Source: Anthracocystis setariae
Lineage: Eukaryota > Basidiomycota > Ustilaginomycetes > Ustilaginales > Ustilaginaceae
DNA length: 64,000 bases
Direction: 5' to 3'
Assembly: GCA_928724745.1 (NCBI GenBank)
Contig: CAKMXJ010000008.1
Location: forward strand, 1 to 64,000
The notes beneath the pieces are model-generated. The model saw nothing but the letters and a program-made list of their open reading frames with translations, was not told where the DNA came from and did no database searches. Positions 31,101-41,022 of this stretch are shown here, piece after piece. Both the position numbers and the translations under genes were made by a program. Position 1 is the first letter of the stretch; every line of letters begins with the position of its first letter.

Positions 31101-31478
31101 TGCCTTGAGCGGGGTGGAAGAAGATGCTGTAGGCTGATTTGAGGGCGCGCCAGATACCTTTGGCCGTCGTTTGCGATCGCCGTCCCAGACAACACAGTCA
31201 AGCGATAAGACCTTGCATCGATGACAAGCGAGATCGTGGCTCAAGGGCGTCATAGATGATGGCGTGGCAAGGCTCTCCTCTGGAAGCTCGCACCGAGCCT
31301 TCTTCTCTCGACATTTGAGACAACTGCGTTTGGCGTACGCTCTTCTCCTTGCGGTCTGCTTTTTGGTAAAGTTTTCATCTGCATCCTGTTTCATGCCTAG
31401 ACTATGTTCGTTTCGTTGGTACAGCGGCGTATTCCTATCGGCGGGCATGTTGGCGAGAGCAGCCGATCTGGCGTGCAA
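28101..31478 (-). CDS. Zn2Cys6 fungal transcription factor
   Basis: A 1125-residue nuclear regulator. The zinc cluster has Cys at 53, 56, 63, 85, 88 and 95 (CX2CX6C-X21-CX2CX6C), with the basic CLKCREKKARC that contacts DNA and an unusually long middle loop. A Ser/Pro-rich linker follows. The mid-region (about 270-720), with RTWTSLWRPLSVLIDYAAQQPSF, LLLSAMCLIACRHAM and RGLDLDK, resembles the fungal-specific transcription factor domain. The C-terminus is Gln/Asn/Pro-rich, ending in a Gly8 run encoded by a CCT microsatellite. Met at 31448 is an alternative start. Target genes cannot be inferred from the neighbourhood, and no metabolic cluster is present. Confidence 0.88.
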   Translation of the reverse strand: MHARSAALANMPADRNTPLYQRNEHSLGMKQDADENFTKKQTARRRAYAKRSCLKCREKKARCELPEESLATPSSMTPLSHDLACHRCKVLSLDCVVWDGDRKRRPKVSGAPSNQPTASSSTPLKAETSLPRLPSSPPRSPGSLEQLAAAAARLSDQRGTYTDGADMSPHAASSNEASSIREAASTLASVQFFNPTADDVASPISAPSPSSARAYHHSRLASNSSARDHARSPLNGNNHRPGSVVSPSTTSSVIPTKAQPPGRTWTSLWRPLSVLIDYAAQQPSFTTYLLCRIDPTIKNLDILDLIPRQTLSHLKLFLKPYLLWHPHLPDLDQIYAEHRKRPTVSSALLLSAMCLIACRHAMPLTDSLPIKLSTLVDQLGTQILLSTPRDMYTVQALELLLAHEPSLVGTSVAGSAQAERGNGLLGESLLAAALTIARGLDLDKSVESVVDVCTRLTPATDAQIKQRRELLAKHTAGACIWISLRIWEGHFSFVNSTVRPIELGDMVAKAEAMVAIDNDGRKIERMERDPFQSTEKRFPGLDEDSILRSAGRTGLVYRLKSMARFQDTIAGMYRILATANKPEEINPTSLMPTTAATRQEMLDLVINSSYQQTLWQAAKMQAFSPFASVRPALLLEDWATMESYSLQELLPCLAACAFMTGELNRGFSANEMVDALRLDESFREQSSIISDKRDVETTNMLSMFHLFDRGLGYSQPDILTRGRGQSKSHQGSLWIEATGAPLLLTTAFATDCCKTFLEKTACSLHGFDHLAKTADMHIMMMVNTIHRLEECDRNEYLPPTRAERSSMPPPSRRLASHTPDLADSKYEDTAGRSISQIGVMFIAEMVQVMQEWKLGVSLQRPVPLQFRHILGKHPSGKYAPGARGQQGSSASVSTQSLKTSNELHPNVLNDRSAVASTPSAAPSNGNEGSLNPVQSFLQTFQSNNVVPGLPQQSVPATAAGGNGGIFDLPMFELFGAASTTDWTNNVPWFDRMDNGVSAVSALAHMGNGNNTPQFQQNQAPLPSLQNNWPSIQRTRSNETLPPLQYPPSQPPPSPLANQLHGSSYDSYSGRALSAQNPTFGHAYADQAQGQPHAPTNGAHANQHYPHHRAYYGGGGGGGGSHHGGR

Positions 31479-32395
31479 AGAAATGATGAGCGATCGCGGA
31501 TTTGCAGCTGATGCAATATGCTTGCAAGAGAAAAGACAAGAGTCGCGAGAGCGTTCGAGTCGCTTAGAGCATGTAGTCGGTGTTCACCATATCTTTCGAT
31601 GGCGATGCTGTTGATCAGATGTAGCTCTTCTTTTCGATGATCGAGATGATAGTGTGTGACGAAGCGGATCGGACCGATGATGAGTCAAGATGAGCGGGAT
31701 GAACCGAAAAGTGGGCCGTGATGCCAAAGAAGAGTGAGAAAAAGGTGACTGTGGGGTGATGGCAGAGCGTGCCGATGTGTGGTCCGATTCGAAGCCAGCA
31801 GAGCCGGCACCGTGATGATCGATTTTTCTGTCGATGATTTGGTGGTGAAGTGATGAAAGTGGTCAACGACGACGACGACGACGACGGGGTCACCACAAGA
31901 AGTGTCACAGTAACTGTAGCCTTTTACAGGACAAGTTGGCATTTTGTTGCCCAAGTCAAGCCGCAAATGCGGAGTGTTTGATGCGCTTGTGCATCGGCTT
32001 CCGGACGCACACAAACAAACCAAGGCGCGGAATTTTGGCGTTACAGTGTAGTAAATTTATGAATTCCGACCGGATCATGGACGGTGGGGCAGGGTGCCAG
32101 TCTTTTTGTGTCTTTGTCTCAAGCTCGCGTTTTGCTACTCTACTCGTTCGGCTCGCTGTGTATTCACATTGATCTCGGAGCAGAGACGGATGCTACTGAT
32201 GGCGCATACTTGTGCCTTGTCGTTTGATACTTGTCCCATGCTTTTCTTGATTCACGCAGCATCAGACGCAGCATCAGCAGGCCTGCGCTCATGCTCGAGT
32301 GTGGTGGCACTACAAATACAAAGACGGACACACTGAAGCTTGACAGCGACGCTTTGATCTCTCGACCATTCCGAGACGAGTTGGAGCCAGCTCGG
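31479..32395. promoter_or_regulatory. Upstream region of the zinc-cluster gene and 3' side of Yth1
   Basis: Both genes are on the minus strand. A GAC microsatellite lies at about 31866-31887. No RNA gene or further CDS is recognised; the 219-residue frame that overlaps the Yth1 end is a shadow. Confidence 0.4.
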
Positions 32396-33544
32396 CTAGT
32401 AGGGTCGTGGGCGTTGGCGCGCTGAACCTCCTGGACCACGCTCCATACCGCCGCGGTTTCCTGGTCGATTGGGATTGGGACACATGTTTGCGAAATGGCC
32501 ATAGTCACCGCACTTGAAGCAAAGTACTTCGGACAGATCCTTTTTCCATCCACGCCCGCCATCCTGTTGGCCGCCCGGAGGTTGCTGTGCAAGCCCTGCT
32601 GACCCCGCTGCTCCACCTGCACCAGCTCCGCCAGAGCCAGAGAAAGAGCCAGAGCCAGGTGGGCCAAACGTATATGGTGGCCGTCTTTGCATGTTAGCGC
32701 CATACCCCATGGGTGCCCGACCTGCACCGCCCTGAGCTCCTCCACCGGTGTCGCCGTATCGGCCAGGTGGTGGGCGGTTTTGGCGCATATTGCCCGCTTC
32801 GGCGTAGTCATCGTTTCTGCCACCGCCAGAGCCGAACGCTTCCAATGCTGTCAAAGGGCGATGTGTCTGGATGGGCGAATTGGATCGGGATGCACTGGAT
32901 GGAGGCGTGCTCTTGATGTGTCCGCGCGGACATTCGAGACCGTGCGGGCAGAAGCCGGCCAAGTAGAGGGGGCATGCTACACGTCGAATGTGTTTTTTGG
33001 GACAGAGCGGACCTTTGGGACAAAAGCCTCGATTGTATCTGGGACATTCTCTCCTCTTGATGGCAGGGTCGACGTGAAGGTAAAGGCAATCGTCACCACT
33101 GTTGCAGAATCCGAAAGTGGCATAGAACCTGCACTCGGGGATTCTCCTCATGTCATATTCGTGCAGATAGTCGCATTGGTCACCCTTTTTGCAAAGACCT
33201 CGAAGCCAATGTTTGCAAACGGTGCGCTTGTTGGGATCGCGCAGTGCTGTGGAGCCTGGCGGCAGAAAGTTGAGATGACTTGATTTGACGTGCCTTCTGG
33301 GACAAGAAGCGCCGCGAGGGCATTGAAGTCGTTCAGAGTAGTCGGGGCATATTTGCGCATCGTTGTCCAGCTTGACATTGAGATTGGTCTTGATGTGCTG
33401 TTCAAAGCTGAACTCGTTGTGAATAAAGTCGCTGGGTATCGACGACGATGCGCCCTTGGTCCTGTGCTGCGTAATCAAGGGTCGATGCGATGATTGAGCG
33501 CCCATGCCAGCGCCATGATGGGAGAAAGCGAGCGGCGCATTCAT
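32396..33544 (-). CDS. YTH1: mRNA 3'-end processing factor Yth1 / CPSF30
   Basis: A subunit of the cleavage and polyadenylation factor that binds the poly(A) signal in pre-mRNA. Its 382 residues contain five consecutive CCCH zinc fingers: CPDYSERLQCPRGASCPRRH, CKHWLRGLCKKGDQCDYLH, CRFYATFGFCNSGDDCLYLH, CPRYNRGFCPKGPLCPKKH and CPLYLAGFCPHGLECPRGH. A Gly/Pro-rich linker follows, then a CCHC zinc knuckle (CFKCGDYGHFANMC) near the C-terminus. The knuckle is present in animal CPSF30 and absent from budding yeast Yth1, so the protein has the longer form. It is divergent from Rlp24 with about 760 bp between starts. Confidence 0.93.
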   Translation of the reverse strand: MNAPLAFSHHGAGMGAQSSHRPLITQHRTKGASSSIPSDFIHNEFSFEQHIKTNLNVKLDNDAQICPDYSERLQCPRGASCPRRHVKSSHLNFLPPGSTALRDPNKRTVCKHWLRGLCKKGDQCDYLHEYDMRRIPECRFYATFGFCNSGDDCLYLHVDPAIKRRECPRYNRGFCPKGPLCPKKHIRRVACPLYLAGFCPHGLECPRGHIKSTPPSSASRSNSPIQTHRPLTALEAFGSGGGRNDDYAEAGNMRQNRPPPGRYGDTGGGAQGGAGRAPMGYGANMQRRPPYTFGPPGSGSFSGSGGAGAGGAAGSAGLAQQPPGGQQDGGRGWKKDLSEVLCFKCGDYGHFANMCPNPNRPGNRGGMERGPGGSARQRPRPY

Positions 33545-34306
33545 ATCTGAATGACCACGTGAGATGTGTATCGATCGAGAGTATGGATTACGGATGCTCG
33601 AGGATGACTACTAAGAATGCAACGTCGGCAACATGAGCACGCTTAGTCTCAAGCTGAGTTGTGGTCAAGCTGAGTTGGTCAAGCTGAATTGAGTTGAACC
33701 CTTTCTTCATTATAATATTATTGACCTTCTTGGTCTCGCAGTGTGAGCATTCATCTCCACCTGCCTCAGCCCAAATCTCGATTCAGCCCGATCCTTGTTT
33801 TCCCGATTCACATAGCTTCCTCCTCTCCGACTTCCGAACGCTGTTCACAATTTTCGAAATGAGAGCGAAAAATCTAAAAAGAAAAAAAAAAAAGGGTTTC
33901 TCGACGATAGCGAAAAAGGGTTCATTCAGAGAAGAGTGTCAGTGTGTCTGTACTTTCTCAAAATTCGAAGCGACAGCCAAAAGTGCGGGAAAATCCGACT
34001 GTGCTGCAAAAACTTTGCCATCTGTCGGCCATCCTATCACTATCATCATCATCACCCAACTACCGCCACCTTTTGTTCTCTCAACATCCTTTCACTTGAC
34101 CTGGTCTCATCTCACTGGTTCCATTCCATTTCATTCTGTGCCGTGCACACGAGCGTCCCATCAAGTCTAGCTTAAACTTCGCTCCGCTCGACTTTTGGCA
34201 CAGTAACGCATTCGAACTTCCTGTTGCTGTTGATTTGCGCTTCTCTTCTTAGGTTGCTCCTTGCTTCTCGTTCCGATACAAGCTTCGCCACAATTATTCT
34301 GCCACG
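33545..34306. promoter_or_regulatory. Divergent promoter region YTH1/RLP24
   Basis: Contains AAGCTGAGTTG direct repeats (about 33651-33690), an A-rich run at 33876-33893 and pyrimidine-rich sequence toward RLP24. No coding sequence is accepted. Confidence 0.45.
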
Positions 34307-34852
34307 ATGAGGATCGAGCATTGTTTCTTCTGCTCTGCACCCTGCTATCCGGGCAAGGGTATCACCTTTGTTCGCAACGATGCCAAGATCTTCAAATTTT
34401 GCAAATCCAAGTGCCACAAGAACTTCAAGTTGAAGCGCAACCCAAGGAAGGTTCGATGGACAAAGGCCTTCCGCAAGGCCAACGGCAAGGAGATGACCGT
34501 CGACTCTACCCTCGAGTTCGAAAAGAAGCGAAACGTCCCCGTCCGCTACGATCGCGAGCTGGTTGCTACCACTCTTCAAGCCATGAAGCGCATCCAGCAG
34601 ATCAAAACTCGCCGCGAGATCGCTTTCTACAAGGCGCGCATGGCAAAGGCAAATGTCAAGACAAATTCCAAAGAGGCAGATCGTCTTCTGGTTCACCGCA
34701 ACGCTCATCTCCGCGCCTCCATCGAAGCTTCCCGACTCACCGCTTCTTCCTCCAAAGACAAGATCAAGGTCAAGGCTACCTCGTCCAAGTCAAAATCCGC
34801 TCTTGTTGGTGCTGGCGACTCCGGCATGATCATGGGCATGGACACCGACTAA
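34307..34852 (+). CDS. RLP24: Ribosome biogenesis protein Rlp24
   Basis: A nucleolar 60S assembly factor that holds the place of ribosomal protein eL24 and recruits the AAA-ATPase Drg1 in yeast. The 181-residue protein starts [18 protein letters not shown] and has the zinc-binding set CFFC...FCKSKC, followed by [19 protein letters not shown], typical of Rlp24 rather than eL24. The basic, helical C-terminal part ends in MGMDTD. It is slightly shorter than the yeast protein (199). A 201-residue frame on the same strand is a shadow in another frame. Confidence 0.92.
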   Translation: MRIEHCFFCSAPCYPGKGITFVRNDAKIFKFCKSKCHKNFKLKRNPRKVRWTKAFRKANGKEMTVDSTLEFEKKRNVPVRYDRELVATTLQAMKRIQQIKTRREIAFYKARMAKANVKTNSKEADRLLVHRNAHLRASIEASRLTASSSKDKIKVKATSSKSKSALVGAGDSGMIMGMDTD

Positions 34853-36378
34853 GCCTCCAATCCTAGCTTTTTTTCGGCAGCGTTTATGCGCAGCTTGTCC
34901 TCCTCGCAACGCTCGCACACTGCCAGTTCGATCCGGGCCTACCATCTTGTTTTCTTCTTTGCCAAGGGTTCTAGATGACATCCTGAAGCCATTCAGCAAT
35001 GAGTTTTCCCAGCACATCCTCATTCACAGCCAATCACGCTTCTGTCGCACCGCTCTGCACTTCCATATCAAACCTCTCTGCAGACTTTCGCAGCAACCTG
35101 CGATCACGCCAATGCAATAACCATCCGCTGGCGCGAGCTTGGCTCTTTTCTCGGCATCCAACCTTCTCAACATACAAACATGCTTGTATTATACCACATC
35201 TCAAGATGGACTACAACCCCATCTTTTGCATTTGCATCGATCATTTCTACTCATCCTTGGTGAAACATTCTAGCTGGCCCATCTGTGCCATACGCCGTGC
35301 GTCGATATGCGTGTTAGCGTCGAATGATGAAGTTCACAGTCACGCAAAATCGATCGCGACCGTAGTGCAGAGTAAATGGAGCGTTGTCCAGTAACAGGCT
35401 TGTTGCAAATCGAATGCAGCGAGACAAACGCAGCTCCTTTGGCACCTCGTTCTCAGTTCAAATGTCTCTAAAAATATTCTCTCAAAGCTTGTCGAGACTC
35501 TATTGATATCAATCAAGGGCACATGTCGTCGACGATCGAGGAATTACACGATCACCGATGACCTGACTCAATCACACATGGGTTCTTGATGTTTCCGAAA
35601 GCAGACTGATGCTGGGTTCCATCGGGTCTATGACTACAGCTCGCAACACTGCCCATAACCATGACCTCGCACTCGCAACATGACTAAATTTGATGCGAAC
35701 GATGACGACGCTTCCCAATGGTTCGACAAAGCAGAATGGACTCGTCGTCACTCAATCGAGCTACTGCATACATCTTGTACCGTACAGTACAGTAACTTAC
35801 TCTCTATACTAGATGATTGTTAGTTCTACTACTCATAATTCTTGATGCCCCGTTGCAGAAAGCCATTCGAGCCCCTTGATCTCCCTCTACAATTGTCTGC
35901 GTTTCATCTTTTTTGACAATGACTTGTGCAACCCAGCCCCTCCGACGACGAAGGCACGGCATACTTTGATCATATGCGCCTTACCGTTGCCTAGAATCGT
36001 AATCGCTCCACAGCACCTTGCTGCTATGTCGCTGCACAATCCAATACCGCTGTCATTCATGATGTTCGTGTCAACTCCCTGTCATAGTCAAGCTGCGCCC
36101 GCGAACTCTCTCAGGCAACCACCTGAGGCGGGTTCTCGGGGCAACGAGAAGGGGCCCACTCCCGATCAAGAATACCAATTCTCAAGTCGAAACTCCAACC
36201 CTATGACTGGGCGTCACCCGCAATCTTGCCGCTGGTGTTTGGCTGTTCTCCTACGTCAATTTCACAATGTTTTTGCTTTGCCCAATCTTGTTACCACCAT
36301 GGCTTCTGCCGGTTGCACCTTCATTGCGCGCTTGTTCGCCCGTCCACCACACAACTGTGCTGCGCTGCGGTGTGAATC
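34853..36378. other. Intergenic, no gene accepted
   Basis: A GTACAGTACAG cluster lies at about 35778-35793. The 131- and 187-residue plus-strand frames (34999-35394 and 35876-36439) have no domain, poor start contexts and Cys/His/Pro-rich composition typical of chance frames. Confidence 0.4.
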
Positions 36379-36426
36379 AGTGAACGCTTGTCACCATGCT
36401 CAGCTTTTACTTGACAAGCGTTCACT
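36379..36426. repeat. Perfect 15-bp hairpin
   Basis: Arms AGTGAACGCTTGTCA (36379-36393) and TGACAAGCGTTCACT (36412-36426) with an 18-base loop. Size and layout resemble the hairpins at 13448-14455, but the sequence is unrelated. TGAATCA flanks both sides. Confidence 0.8.
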
Positions 36427-36559
36427 TGAATCAACGTAATTACCGTAGTACGCGTGATCCCGTAGTAGCCGTGATTTTCTGTGAAATCCAAAGTATGATG
36501 TCAGTACTTGGCATGATGGCAAACACAGCCAATTCTGATTGCGATAGACCATGATGCTT

Positions 36560-36799
36560 GAATTGCGTGATTGCAACCTATCAAAGTCCAAAGTAGGCAC
36601 AAGACATGTCACAATTGCTGTTGGGACAAGGAGCCGCAGGGAACATCATTGTAGAAAGCTGATTCAGTAGTGTTGTCATCCTTGATTGTGCTGAGAGGCT
36701 CACCATTGTCAAGATCATCCAGGGAGGTGTGTGGTGCTTGACTTTGGTCAGCAAGCAATGGCAAGGACTCCTCATTGCCATGGTCATCGTTGTTGTTGC
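36560..36799 (-). pseudogene. Possible coding remnant, acidic peptide
   Basis: On the minus strand from 36799 one frame stays open for about 60 codons (NNNDDHGNEESLPLLADQ and onward) and stops at about 36617. The composition is polar and acidic. It adjoins an LTR, so it may be a fragment of a captured or element gene. No family is recognised. Confidence 0.25.
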
Positions 36800-37168
36800 T
36801 GTTACAAATGCTACAAATATCGGTAGGGGAGGGGGAATGCTTGGAATTTGATGTTACAGTGAGCAGGAGTGGTTTTTCCCAATGGGCCTCCCAGATTGGG
36901 GATTGGGACTAACTGTGGCATCTCCCAGGGAGCACCCTGGGGGGTTGTAACCCTATGTCCTTGCATGGGCCAACTCACATATGGACATCAATTGTATTTT
37001 ACTTACTCACTCTAGTAGGTGGAAATGTAAGACCTTCTCCCGCTCTCCCGCTTCCCTGCTCCGCTATCTTGGCAACAATCCCGGGAGCAACACCCAGTAC
37101 TATGCCCCTGGCCTTGACAACAAACGCACAACCACAACCCAAGGTTCTCAGACCCCAGGAGCATAACA
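36800..37168. repeat. LTR family C, copy 1
   Basis: Starts TGTTACAAA and ends GCATAACA, giving TGTTA/TAACA ends. It aligns along its length with 44575-44935, including CATCAATTGTATTTTA, TAGTAGGTGGAA, TCCCGCTCTCC and the CCCGGGAGCAACACCC block. Flanks GTTGC and GTGAC do not form a clean target duplication. Confidence 0.75.
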
Positions 37169-37243
37169 GTGACGTGCAGCATCATGCGTTGACATTCTTT
37201 ACATCCTGGGATGATGTTTGCAGTCGGTTTCTTTGCTTGCTTC
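37169..37243. other. Short unassigned sequence between LTRs
   Basis: 75 bp separate LTR C from LTR B. No feature is seen. Confidence 0.3.
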
Positions 37244-38345
37244 TGTTGGAAAAATGATTAGTGTATAGGCGATTGGGGTTACATCTCCCCAATTGGCAAT
37301 GTACAAAAGGTAACTGCACAGAGACCAATGGAACTGGTGGTTAAAACATCTTCTGCCAGAGGTCAAGTACAGTAAAGGTCTCCAATGCATGGTAACCAAT
37401 GCAGCCAATGAAGTTAACGGATGACCATTGACTGCCGGGAGTCCCTGACTCACTACGGAAGAACTAGGGTATCTCCAGTGAGTAACGAGGACCTCCAATT
37501 GGATCTTGAGGTTCAACTCAAGAGATACAAAAGCCAGCTCAGCCTATTGGGGCAAGCTGAATCAGGGAACTCCTGGAAGGACAAGGGCTGTCTACCAGGA
37601 GTAACACAAAGACAAGACTTGCACAGTGGGATGCAGACTAGCCTCTAGGCAGATTACCGCTGTACAAGAAGAAGGAATGTAGGGTCTCCAGGGAGGCCTG
37701 GGGACCACCCTACTCATGTATATAAACTTAGTTGCCCACCGCCTCCGCTGGTAAGGTCAACTTGTCCAAACAGAGAAATAGATCTCACATAAGAATGACG
37801 AGTCTGCTGTTACGGCTGGACGGAGGTTCCCCGCCAGCGCGCCACAAGAACACTGTCCAACGGCCGCGCAGGGGGAAAAAGGCGCGCTGCGCGGCGTCAG
37901 GCCATTAGGGGCGCGCGGCGCTGTACGCCGTGAAGGGAGGGGCATGCCGTGCGTTGCTCAACACTGAGGCTCACGTCGTAAGCTGAGATTGCATGCGGCC
38001 TATGCTCCTGGGGGAGGCATGCGCCGCGTGGCACGCGTGACGCTTTATAAGGAGGAAGCCGCGCGCCACCTCCCTATTGTCCGCTCGTCAATTGTATTCT
38101 TAGTTACCTAGAGTAATAGTGAATATCAGACCCAATGGTAGAACCATTAACCTCAGGATTGTGCTTGGTGACTCTTGTGGCCACCACTCCAGCCACACGC
38201 TCTCAAGCCCAAGCCTCACACACCGCGCACCACGCCGCACAGTCAAGAGGTTGTCAGACCCTTGGCGCTTAACATCTGCCGGGATTCACTGAAAGGGATC
38301 CACTCCAGCCACTAAGCGCAAAACCGAAACTCGCTAACTAATACA
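37244..38345 (+). repeat. LTR family B, copy 1, split by a nested solo LTR
   Basis: Starts TGTTGGAAA and contains GTATATAAACTTAG (near 37717) as a promoter-like TATA. It is interrupted at 37808-38274 by another LTR and resumes at GGGATTCACT to end near CTAATACA. It aligns with 39179-39812 throughout. An inverted repeat ATTGGGG..CCCCAAT lies near its start. Confidence 0.75.
37808..38274 (+). mobile_element. Solo LTR family A with 5-bp target duplication
   Basis: A 467-bp LTR, TGTTACGGC...GCTTAACA, with TGTTA/TAACA inverted ends, flanked by the perfect target-site duplication TCTGC (37803-37807 and 38275-38279). TTTATAAGG at about 38042 is TATA-like. It is GC-rich (GCGCGC runs). It inserted into LTR B, so LTR B is older. 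Confidence 0.9.
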
Positions 38346-38520
38346 GAAGGACGTAGGTTGTCCACCAGAAGTCACACAAAAGCATGACTTGTGCAGAGCA
38401 TGAACAACTAGCCTCTGGGCAGATTGCCACTGTACAAGAAGAAGGAATGTTCAGCCTCCAGGGAGAACTGGAGATCACCCAACTCATGTATATAAACTCG
38501 CTAAACTAATACCACTGACC
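38346..38520 (+). repeat. LTR family B, truncated copy 2
   Basis: Begins in mid-LTR (CAGAAGGACGTAGGTTGTCC) directly after the end of copy 1 and runs through GTATATAAACTCGC to about 38505. It corresponds to 39512-39665 of copy 3. The junction suggests recombination between LTR copies. Confidence 0.6.
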
Positions 38521-39178
38521 CACCCCGGGTGGTTTCGAGGTGGATGTGGGGACGCAACTTTCCACTGTTTACGATTTGAGGTTGGGAGCCATCCCTCCTC
38601 CTTTCGGTGCGGGAGGTTCCTTTTTATTGATGTGCGATGAAAGTCGAAGAAAAAGGATAATAACACAGCTCTCAGATGATGTCAAATCGTCGAATTATGA
38701 GACTCGAAACCCACCGAAATTCAAGTCATGTCGTAAAGATCGTATTGAAAGAAAAGTGAAAATTCGTCCCGCAACCACCGGAGATGGCACCCCGCAGCCA
38801 CCCTGCCGCAGCCAGCCGATTCATGATTGGGATATTGATTAGCGAGGGGTCTTGCGCTGCGGGGCTGGAGTGGATTCTCCTTGGTTTTCTGAATAAATCC
38901 CGGCAGACTCGTTGTTTGACTGTGAGATAGGATAAGATGTATCTCAGATTGGAGTTTATTAGATTTTTACGAGTCGTCAAGTCACCATTGCCTGGTGAAT
39001 GGACAATCGAGTGTGATTGCAAATACGCAAGGACGCGTATATATCACGGTCCTTGGTTACCTTCGACTTGCGACCTCAAAGGTGTATCCGAAAGCACTAA
39101 TTTAAACAACAATCCTCTTTGGCGGTGCAGCCAGCAATATTGCTTGGCGAGTTTTAGTCTTACGCTGCTGTTGGAAAT
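38521..39178. other. Repeat-derived spacer
   Basis: A CCACCCCGGGTGG palindrome at about 38521 recurs near 40709 and 40756. CGTCCCGCA, TCTTGCGCTGCG and GAGTGGATTC words also recur at about 40480-40660. It looks like fragments of another dispersed repeat. No gene is seen. Confidence 0.4.
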
Positions 39179-39812
39179 AGCGAATGCAGTATGTGGGCAA
39201 TTGGGGTTACACCTTCACAATTGGCAATCTACAGAAAGTAACTGCATGGAGACCAATAGAACTGGCGGTTAAAACCTCTTCTGCCACAGATCAAGTATGG
39301 CAAGAATCTCCAACGCATAATAACCAACGCAGCCAATGAGGTTGACAAATGACCACTGGACTGCCGGGAGTCCCTGTCTCACTGCAGAAGAACTATGGTA
39401 TCTCCAGTGAGTAACGGGGAACTCCAATCAGATCTTGAGGTTCAACCCAAGAGATACAAAGTCCAGCTCAACCTATCAGAATGAGCGGAATCAGGGAACT
39501 TCTGGAAGGACATAGGTTGTCTACCAGGAGCCACACAAAGACATGACTCACACAGTGAGATGCAGACTAGCCTCCAGGCAGATCACCACTGTGCAAGAAG
39601 GAGGAATGTAGGGTCTCCAGGAAGACCTGGGGACCACCCAACTCATGTATATAAACTTAGTTGCCCACTGCCTCCGCTGGTAAGGTCAACTTGTCCAAAC
39701 ACAGAGATAGACCTCACAGTAGATCGATGAGTCTGCCAGGATTCACTCAGAAGGATCCACCCCAGCCACGTAGCGCAATACTAAAAACTCGCCAACTAAT
39801 ACTGGAGGTGTA
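39179..39812 (+). repeat. LTR family B, copy 3
   Basis: Starts TGTTGGAAATAGC and ends near CCAACTAATAC. Contains GTATATAAACTTAG at about 39647. It is uninterrupted (about 634 bp) and serves as the reference for copies 1 and 2. No clean target duplication is recognised. Confidence 0.75.
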
Positions 39813-41022
39813 TACCTTTTTTCGCTTCACATTGTGGTTAATGGCAATGTCATTGTGATTACACGCTAATGTCTTCATGACAATGTTAAGGATTCTAGCT
39901 GATGTGATTGTGAGTCTTGATTAGACTGTTGCGCTTGCGCTTGGGGCGCAAGGAACTGCCAGCAGACTCGGCGTGCTGCTGGGAGGAGGCGGGGAGGGTC
40001 TCCTGGGAGACGGTGAAGAGGGTCTCCTGGGAGGCCATTGGAGCTCGAGACGCGACGAGGGCAATCATCGTGTCTCTACCATCGTCGTGACTACTCCTGA
40101 AACCACAAAACCTGACTGAAATTGTGATTTCAGGAGTAGTCAGGTTTTCATCGGATTACCCAGCTAAAGCCAGATCACACAGCCCAACCACGAACGTCAC
40201 AGACGCACTTCAATCTTGATCATATAATTCTACCGAGCTTGATACCCAGTGTGGTATTTTGCATGTTGCGACTTGGCGCCGCCTCCGTCATTTTTTTTGG
40301 TAACCTTACTCTTTCTTGATTGATTTCAAATAAAGCGACAATGTGGGAATATTGATTACATTGTAAAAAGCAGGATTTGGGCCCTTGGCAGCACCCCGGC
40401 ATCACCCTGGAATGGCTTCTTAGGTTGGTTTGAATAATTTTTTTTAGAAAAAGAAAAAGGAAAAAGAGTAAGATTCCGTCCCGCAGCCACTCAAAGCAGC
40501 TGTCCCGGATGATTACTGGGGTGGTAGCCCGGACGCAGACTTCAAATTCTTACAATATGATTCATATCGGAAAAAAGGGAAAGTTGAGTCCGCAAACCCA
40601 CCCCCTCACCTATTAGTTTGAGCGGGTTTTAGTCTTGCGCTGCGTGTTTAGAGTGGATTCACATCGAAAAAAGCGGAAAGTTGAGTTTGCGAACCCACCC
40701 CTTCACCCACCCGGGGTGGTTGCTGGGGGGGTTACACCCCGAATCCACCCCCAAGCCACCCCAGGTGGGTTTGCAACAAACCCACCCTAGCCGCTCACGG
40801 TGCTGGTTGGGCAGGGCGCTGCTGGTACGCTCACTCAGGTACAGGCCTTTCCACGCAGGCACGGCAGCACAGCTCAGCCTGGCATGCCTGTACACCATAA
40901 CAATGAGGGAAATTGCATAGTATACTGCCAAGAATAATGGTTGCGGGAGCGTTAGCTTTTGAATTCAAATGGTTGTGAGCAAGCAAATGCAGGCTTTGTG
41001 TCTTGATGGCGGCAGTGTAGTC
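39813..41022. other. Repeat-rich spacer with a 15-bp hairpin and direct repeats
   Basis: A perfect hairpin has arms TGACTACTCCTGAAA (40088-40102) and its complement (40128-40142) with a 25-base loop. A direct repeat GAAAAAAG.GGAAAGTTGAGT followed by CAAACCCACCCC-like sequence occurs at about 40569 and 40666, next to CCACCCGGGGTGG-type palindromes. GGAGGCGGGGAGGGTCTCCTGGGAG (in part) is duplicated near 39984-40040. No gene is seen. Confidence 0.45.

Noticed and set aside
34261..34866. 201-residue frame over RLP24
   Set aside because: An out-of-frame shadow; the RLP24 frame carries the family motifs.
35876..36439. 187-residue possible gene
   Set aside because: No domain, no sensible composition, and it runs into a hairpin; treated as chance.
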